Shown here: positions 14,697-18,493 of the stretch, piece by piece
How positions within the stretch are numbered: position 1 is the first letter of the stretch
Layout: each line of letters begins with the position of its first letter
From: an uncultured Erysipelotrichaceae bacterium
GTDB lineage: Bacteria > Bacillota_I > Bacilli_A > RF39 > UBA660
Direction: 5' to 3'
Assembly: GCA_902796215.1 (NCBI GenBank)
Contig: CADBNY010000010.1
Coordinates: forward strand, 1-18,493
DNA: 18,493 nt
Notes under the pieces: generated by a model
Database searches by the model: none
What the model was told of the DNA's origin: nothing
What the model saw: only the letters and a program-made list of their open reading frames with translations
Position numbers and translations under genes: made by a program

Positions 14697-14947
14697 ATGT
14701 TATTGTTAATGAGAATTTAATATTGATAGTTTCAAAAAGACAATATATAAAGTTATTAAAATTATGTTAGAATAAAGTTTATAATAATTGTGAAGGAGTT
14801 TTTGATATTTTTCTTTATAATTTTTTAAAGTTAGATTTTTTTATGTATTTATGAAATTTCTGTTATTTTGAAGTTATAAAAAACACATCCTTTTGGAAGT
14901 GTTTTACTATAAATTATATATTTTTTTATATCTCGACTAGTGGAGTT
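14697..14947. other. 251-base AT-rich gap between the YqfO-like gene and the - strand membrane gene
   Basis: No credible gene. It holds a TATAAT at 14780-14785 and a GAAGGAG at 14792-14798, followed only by an eight-codon frame from TTG 14802. The terminator of the converging - strand gene is at its right end. Confidence 0.6.
14875..14906 (-). terminator. Terminator of the - strand membrane gene, possibly bidirectional
   Basis: AAAACAC (14880-14886) pairs with GTGTTTT (14899-14905). After an A/A mismatch the stem continues as TCC/GGA around a TTTT loop. The T-run is longer on the - strand (six Ts), where it lies about 40 bases past the stop of the membrane protein gene. Confidence 0.75.
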
Positions 14948-15286
14948 TTATTGTTCAGATATTGCTTTATTATAATTATTACTATCTATTAGTACTAATA
15001 TTCCTAAGATGATACTAATTATGCTTAATCCTAAAATTAGTAAAATACCAGTTATTATTCCATAAGTGTATGCTGATTTTGATCCCTCTTTTGCATATTT
15101 TTTACCTCTAAACATTAAAAAGGCAATTATGAAGCGAAGGATAGCTAATAGAATTAAACTAACTGGATATATACTATCTTTAAGAACAATAGAAAGTAGT
15201 AACAGTACTATAGCAAATATTATTTCTACCCATCCTAATGCATTAAAATCTTGAACAAGTTTATTTTTGCTATCTTTATTTTTCAT
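14948..15286 (-). CDS. Hypothetical small membrane protein
   Basis: The protein has 112 residues and an unknown family. A Lys-rich N-terminus (1-15) is followed by helices at about 18-35 and 41-59, a Lys-rich loop GKKYAKEGSK (61-70), and a long hydrophobic stretch 75-100 that may be two short helices. The C-terminus is polar. It may be a three- or four-helix protein of the DUF308/DUF4064-like kind; this is only a resemblance in layout. The start is ATG 15286, with AAAGGAGA on the - strand just upstream. A TTG reading from 15340 starts inside the -35 box and is rejected. A complete promoter and terminator make it an autonomous one-gene unit, opposite in direction to its neighbours. Confidence 0.75.
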   Translation of the reverse strand: MKNKDSKNKLVQDFNALGWVEIIFAIVLLLLSIVLKDSIYPVSLILLAILRFIIAFLMFRGKKYAKEGSKSAYTYGIITGILLILGLSIISIILGILVLIDSNNYNKAISEQ

Positions 15287-15308
15287 AATAAATCTTCTCC
15301 TTTCTATT

Positions 15309-15673
15309 TTAAGTATAACTATATATATTTTTTTTTTCAATATTATATATTCTTAAATATTTTAGTTCCTCAGGTAATATTTTATTAGGTAAGTAAAACT
15401 TATTATCATTTTGTTTAATCCATTTTTTATTTCTTAAATTAAAACTCAATAATTCTAACTTCTATATATTTTTATTTTTATATAGAAATCTATCTAATTA
15501 CAAGTACTACCTAACCAATTAAAGAAAAACATATCATCATCAATTGATTTATTTCTTTTATCAATTACAAATATCAGTATTTGTTATATGGAAAGCATAG
15601 TAATTTTTTTCCATATAAACTTATTAAATATAATATAATCATCCTGCTTTAATATTAAAATTGGTATTTCATA
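15309..15673 (-). pseudogene. Possible decayed gene, two coding-like fragments
   Basis: The - strand carries two open stretches in different frames. The first (15673-15494) reads YEIPILILKQDDYIIFN and onward, has one internal TAA near its middle, and ends IDDDMFFFNWLGSTCN. The second (15497-15309, with one TAG) contains NLRNKKWIKQNDNKFYLP and NKILPEELKYLRIYN. Neither has a usable start or ribosome binding site. The mix of Asp, Trp, Pro, Gly and Leu is more protein-like than the Lys/Asn/Ile noise expected from AT-rich spacer, but this is weak evidence. The second stretch vaguely recalls a leucine-rich repeat. No family is assigned. Confidence 0.35.
15312..15340 (-). promoter_or_regulatory. Promoter of the - strand membrane protein gene
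   Basis: On the - strand TTGAAA (15340-15335), exactly 17 bases, then TATACT (15317-15312). This is one of the most consensus-like promoters in the window. Confidence 0.75.
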
Positions 15674-15712
15674 TTATCTATACAAAAATCAATTTATAGT
15701 TTTTTTGTTTAA

Positions 15713-15742
15713 TAAAAAAAATCAAACTATTTCTAGTTTGAT
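15713..15742 (-). terminator. Rho-independent terminator on the - strand without an intact gene before it
   Basis: On the - strand ATCAAACTA, a GAAA tetraloop and TAGTTTGAT form a perfect 9-bp stem followed by an eight-T run (15720-15713 plus one stem T). The frame fragment just upstream on - stops at 15747-15745, only 3 bases before the stem. Confidence 0.85.
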
Positions 15743-15744
15743 GA

Positions 15745-15858
15745 TTATTTTAAATTGAGCAATAACAATGGATATTTGGATTTTCTAATAGCTAAAGGTG
15801 ATAAATAACTAATCACTAGAATAGTTATAACATCTTTTTGTTTAAATGTGTCAAGTTT
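15745..15858 (-). pseudogene. Possible 3' remnant of a gene
   Basis: An open frame of 37 codons on - without a standard start reads KLDTFKQKDVITILVISYLS then PLAIRKSKYPLLLLNLK and stops directly before a perfect terminator. The position of the stop relative to the terminator is that of a real gene end. The part upstream has been replaced by the promoter and 5' end of the ADP-ribosylglycohydrolase gene. Family not recognised. Confidence 0.4.
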
Positions 15859-15889
15859 TTAAAGAATAGTGTATAATTTATTTAAGGAG
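15849..15889 (+). promoter_or_regulatory. Promoter and Shine-Dalgarno of the ADP-ribosylglycohydrolase gene
   Basis: TGTCAA (15849-15854), 17 bases, TATAAT (15872-15877). AAGGAG at 15884-15889 lies 10 bases before ATG 15900. This marks 15900 as the genuine start although the catalytic frame is different. Confidence 0.6.
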
Positions 15890-15899
15890 AATGATAAGT

Positions 15900-17005
15900 A
15901 TGTTTGGATTTAGGCAGAAAAATAATCGTATAAATTCATTTGATAATAATAAAAAAAATCAAAACAAATTCATTTCAATGAGCAAATAAAGGGAAGTCTC
16001 TATGGTTTTTTTGTTGGAGATGCTTTAGGAGTTCCTGTTGAATTTGTTGGTAGGAAAACATTAAAAAATAATCCTATTAGTGATATGGAAGAATATGGAA
16101 CCCATAATCAACCTAGGGGTACTTGGTCTGATGATAGTTCTATGGTATTAGCAACAATAGATTCAATGTATAATAACAAAGAAGTATTTTTACAAAAAGA
16201 GATCTTTAATTATAAAGATTTAATGAATAGATATTCTATGTGGAAAAATCAAGCAGAATATACTCCTAATAAAAAAGTATTTGATATAGGTATTACTACT
16301 GCTGATGCAATATCTAGATATGAAAGTAATAAAGATAATGTGTTTGCTGGTAATGATAGTTTTAATGCAAATGGTAATGGCTCATTAATGAGAATTATTC
16401 CACTTGCATTATATACAAAATATTGCATTTTTAATGGTTATACAATTAAACTATTAGGAGATAATTATGATGTAATAAAGAAATTTTCTTCTTTGACACA
16501 TGCACATACATTAAGTATTATGTCATGCTATATTTATAATATTTTTGTATCTAATTATCTTGATTTAAATGATTTAAATGATGCATATGTCAAAACACAA
16601 AAACATTTTAAATATATTTTTGATGGTAAAATTCAAAAAGATTATGGAGATTTAGAATTGTGCAAAAAATATTTTAATAGATTGATATATAATGACATTT
16701 CTAAATTGAATGAAAGAGATATAAAATCTTCGGGATTTGTTGTAGATACATTGGAGTCATCATTATGGTGTGTATTAACATCACATACTTTTGAAGAATC
16801 TGTTTTAAAGGCTATTAATTTAGGAGATGATACAGACACTATTGGAGCTTTAACTGGGGCTTTAGCTGGATTAGTCTATGGTGTAAATAGTATTCCTCAA
16901 AAATGGCTTGATAGTTTACAACGAAAAGATTATTTAGATGATATGGTTAATAAATATATTGAATTAATCCAATTACGAATTAAGAAGAATTTAAAGCAAG
17001 ACTAG
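15900..17005 (+). CDS. ADP-ribosylglycohydrolase (DraG/ARH family), frame interrupted at an A8 run
   Basis: The family removes ADP-ribose from proteins or small molecules, using two Mg2+ ions. Translation from ATG 15900, which has the promoter and AAGGAG, runs MFGFRQKNNRINSFDNN, enters a run of eight As (15951-15958) and stops at 15987-15989. The next frame carries the whole enzyme: GSLYGFFVGDALGVPVEF (from 15992), then GTWSDDSSM, NGNGSLMRIIP, THAHTLSIM and GDDTDTIGALTGALAGLVYG, so all metal-binding motifs are present. One extra A joins the two frames. The only in-frame ATG (16085) lacks a ribosome binding site and would drop the GDALG motif. Explanations: RNA polymerase slippage, phase variation, an early inactivating mutation, or a base-calling error. 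The C-terminus may also be shortened. Confidence 0.85.
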
Positions 17006-17132
17006 AAGAATTTAAAGAAACTTTTTTAATTGGTAAAAATAAAGAAAAAATATATGCAATATTATGATCAAAGAGAGAATATTTCAAAATATATGATGGA
17101 AAAAGATAAGAATAAAAATCACTTTTTAAGAT
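17006..17132 (+). other. Coding-like fragments after the ADP-ribosylglycohydrolase stop
   Basis: One frame (from about 16987) reads EEFKARLEEFKETFLIGK and onward to a TGA near 17066. Another frame gives MQYYDQRENISKYMMEKDK and stops at 17130-17132. No ribosome binding site precedes either. This may be an old C-terminal extension or a small lost gene. AT-rich spacer can give such peptides by chance. Confidence 0.3.
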
Positions 17133-17159
17133 AATTGAGAAAAATATTTTGATAGTATA

Positions 17160-17195
17160 TGTTATAATAACATTTGCAAATAAATATTTTGGAGG
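17160..17195 (+). promoter_or_regulatory. Extended -10 promoter and Shine-Dalgarno of the radical SAM gene
   Basis: TGTTATAAT (17160-17168) is an extended -10; no convincing -35 lies at normal spacing. GGAGG at 17191-17195 is the ribosome binding site for ATG 17201 and excludes the TTG at 17174. Confidence 0.6.
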
Positions 17196-17200
17196 TTTTT

Positions 17201-18316
17201 ATGAAAATTTTTATAGGTGAAATGATGAGCTGTAATTTAAATTATCAACCGGAATATATTGTTTATCAATTAGAAGATAATTTTGAAATAACTACAATGG
17301 TAGAAGATGCAGATATAATAGTTTTTCCTGGAACTTGTTCTTGTACAAATGAAAATATTTCTTATTCCATAGAGTATATATCATCAATATTAAAGAGAAA
17401 AAAAACAAGTGCAAAAACATATGTGACTGGTTGCTTAACTAGAAAATTTAAAAAATCTGAATTATTTGATATAGAAAATTGGTTAGAAGCAAATGTTGAT
17501 TTTATAATTCCACAAAATAGTCCAAATTTGCTCTTAAAAATGATTTCTGAGGAAAAGTTTAAAAATATTGAAAAAGATGATTTTGGCGCATGGATTGCAT
17601 ATCAAAATGAAGCATATTTGTATATAAGCAATGGGTGTTTAAATAATTGCACGTTTTGTAAGACAACATTTCAAAAATTACCATTAAAAAGTGTTGATTT
17701 TAATAAGGCAAAATTAGCAGTAAATGAAATTGCTATGAATGGAATAAAAAAAATAAATCTTGTTGGAACTAATATCTCACAATATGGATTAGATATAAAT
17801 GGTACATATATGTTACCAAAACTAATTGAATATATAGAAAATGTTTATGATATTAGTGAATTAGGTTTAATAGGATTTGCATTTAAAGATGCTATAAATA
17901 ATGATTTTTCTTTTGTTATGCAAAATAGTTCAAAGTTAAATCTGATAAGTGGGTCATTAGAATCTGGAAGTGATAGAATTTTAAACCTGATGAGAAAAGG
18001 GTTTACTAGCGAAGAGATTATACAATTTATTGAAACTATTAGGAAAAAATATCCAAAGGATTTTCTTTTAAGTATTATAGCTGGATTTCCAACTGAAGAA
18101 ATTGAAGATGTAAAAAAAACATTAGATGTTTTAAATACTATAAATCCATCATATGTTGCTATTTGTAGATACACTGATTCTAAATATGTTTATTCTCATC
18201 AACATCCACAATTAACACCTACTGAAATACAAGAGCATGCACGAATATATCAAAAAGTATTATCTAGAAGAAAAATTAGTGCTCCGATAAAAGGTGATGA
18301 TTATATATATAATTAA
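17201..18316 (+). CDS. MiaB-like radical SAM methylthiotransferase-type protein without TRAM domain
   Basis: The protein has 371 residues. The N-terminal UPF0004 domain has its three cluster cysteines: C11 (MSCNLNY), C46 (PGTCSC) and C78 (VTGCLTR). The radical SAM core has C146xxxC150xxC153 (GCLNNCTFC), then NLVGTNISQYG, SGSLESGSDRIL with the family's SGS-ESGS-type box, and IAGFPTEE. This is the two-cluster layout of enzymes that insert a methylthio group (MiaB, MtaB, RimO). It stops after the core, at RRKISAPIKGDDYIYN, without the ~65-residue TRAM domain that binds tRNA or protein substrate in those enzymes. Sequence is divergent from all three; the substrate is unknown. It follows the ADP-ribosylglycohydrolase but has its own promoter. 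Confidence 0.85.
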   Translation: MKIFIGEMMSCNLNYQPEYIVYQLEDNFEITTMVEDADIIVFPGTCSCTNENISYSIEYISSILKRKKTSAKTYVTGCLTRKFKKSELFDIENWLEANVDFIIPQNSPNLLLKMISEEKFKNIEKDDFGAWIAYQNEAYLYISNGCLNNCTFCKTTFQKLPLKSVDFNKAKLAVNEIAMNGIKKINLVGTNISQYGLDINGTYMLPKLIEYIENVYDISELGLIGFAFKDAINNDFSFVMQNSSKLNLISGSLESGSDRILNLMRKGFTSEEIIQFIETIRKKYPKDFLLSIIAGFPTEEIEDVKKTLDVLNTINPSYVAICRYTDSKYVYSHQHPQLTPTEIQEHARIYQKVLSRRKISAPIKGDDYIYN

Positions 18317-18484
18317 TTAAAAAAATATTGCTGTTTATATTAAAATTTTAGTTTGGTAATTATCATCTAGTAATAATATGTTTATGTTAGTGTAGAATAA
18401 GTGTGGAGATTTTTCTCCTAAAAAATAAGATTTATAATTAAATTAATATTTTTTCAAATATATATATCATTATATTATTATCTA

Positions 18485-18493
18485 TGATATAAT
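18485..18493 (+). promoter_or_regulatory. Extended -10 box at the window end
   Basis: TGATATAAT ends exactly at the last base and repeats the TATGATATAAT context of other promoters here. It should drive a gene beyond the window. The 168 bases between the radical SAM gene and this box hold nothing else clear; a 5-bp hairpin at 18405-18418 has no T tail. Confidence 0.5.

Larger units (their letters stand above)
15341..15899. other. 559-base region without an intact gene
   Basis: It lies between the - strand membrane gene promoter and the ADP-ribosylglycohydrolase start. It contains coding-like fragments on -, an intact - strand terminator at 15713-15742, and the promoter of the downstream gene. 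No tRNA, repeat array or insertion sequence ends were seen. Confidence 0.6.

Noticed and set aside
15066..15254. Open frame on + opposite the small membrane protein
   Set aside because: The - strand reading has a promoter, ribosome binding site, terminator and real membrane helices; the + reading has none.
16642..16839. Open frame on - inside the ADP-ribosylglycohydrolase
   Set aside because: The + strand carries the metal-binding motifs here.
17060..17110. UGA read as Trp in the frame after the ADP-ribosylglycohydrolase
   Set aside because: The frame has no start and every intact gene uses TGG for Trp, so nothing else supports reassignment.
17845..18174. 109-codon open frame on - inside the radical SAM gene
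   Set aside because: Antisense to the conserved core; no ribosome binding site or family features.
1..18493. tRNA, rRNA, CRISPR array, insertion sequence or prophage
   Set aside because: I saw no cloverleaf-like segment, no regularly spaced repeats, no transposase or integrase motifs and no long terminal inverted repeats; the inverted repeats found are short terminator stems.

Overview
The window is 18.5 kb of strongly AT-rich bacterial DNA. Coding density is high up to about 14.7 kb, Shine-Dalgarno sites are good, and the -10 boxes are of the TGnTATAAT type. Gene content (TypA, DnaE, LspA, L28, GlmS, DedA, Cof-type HAD, HerA-like ATPase) and base composition point to a low-GC Bacillota. The best guess is an uncultured host-associated member of Bacilli, Erysipelotrichia or the RF39-like group; this placement is inferred from composition and gene style only. 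Trp is written TGG throughout and no gene needs UGA as a sense codon, so the standard bacterial code fits. None of the 17 gene stops I can assign is TGA.

Left part (1-6.3 kb), all on +: the 3' end of a HerA-like (DUF853) ATPase with a charged coiled-coil tail; a DMT/EamA transporter; a Cof-type HAD phosphatase; a DedA membrane protein; the ribosome-associated GTPase TypA/BipA; and an unrecognised single-pass membrane protein. Most are separated by short hairpin terminators and have their own promoters, so they look like single-gene units.

Middle (6.3-14.3 kb): rpmB (L28) is the only housekeeping gene on -, and it converges on the membrane protein at a bidirectional terminator. Diverging from it is the overlapping pair dnaE-lspA. 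Next come a stand-alone Clp-D1-like AAA+ ATPase without the aromatic pore-loop residue and a zinc-ribbon/DUF2628-like membrane protein 15 bases downstream, which look like one unit. glmS follows with no room for the glmS ribozyme, then a 47-residue Tyr/Gly-rich small membrane protein.

Right part (14.3-18.5 kb) is looser and looks accessory. It holds a stand-alone YqfO/NIF3-type domain protein and a small - strand membrane protein with a clear promoter and terminator. About 550 bases follow that contain only coding-like fragments on - and one intact - strand terminator. An ADP-ribosylglycohydrolase comes next, whose good start and catalytic body lie in different frames across an A8 run. The last gene is a MiaB-like radical SAM protein that keeps all six cluster cysteines but lacks a TRAM domain. 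The window ends on a promoter -10 box.

The best candidates for something new are the A8-interrupted ADP-ribosylglycohydrolase (slippage or phase variation), the AAA+/zinc-ribbon membrane pair, and the TRAM-less methylthiotransferase-like protein. No tRNA, rRNA, CRISPR array, insertion sequence or riboswitch was recognised.
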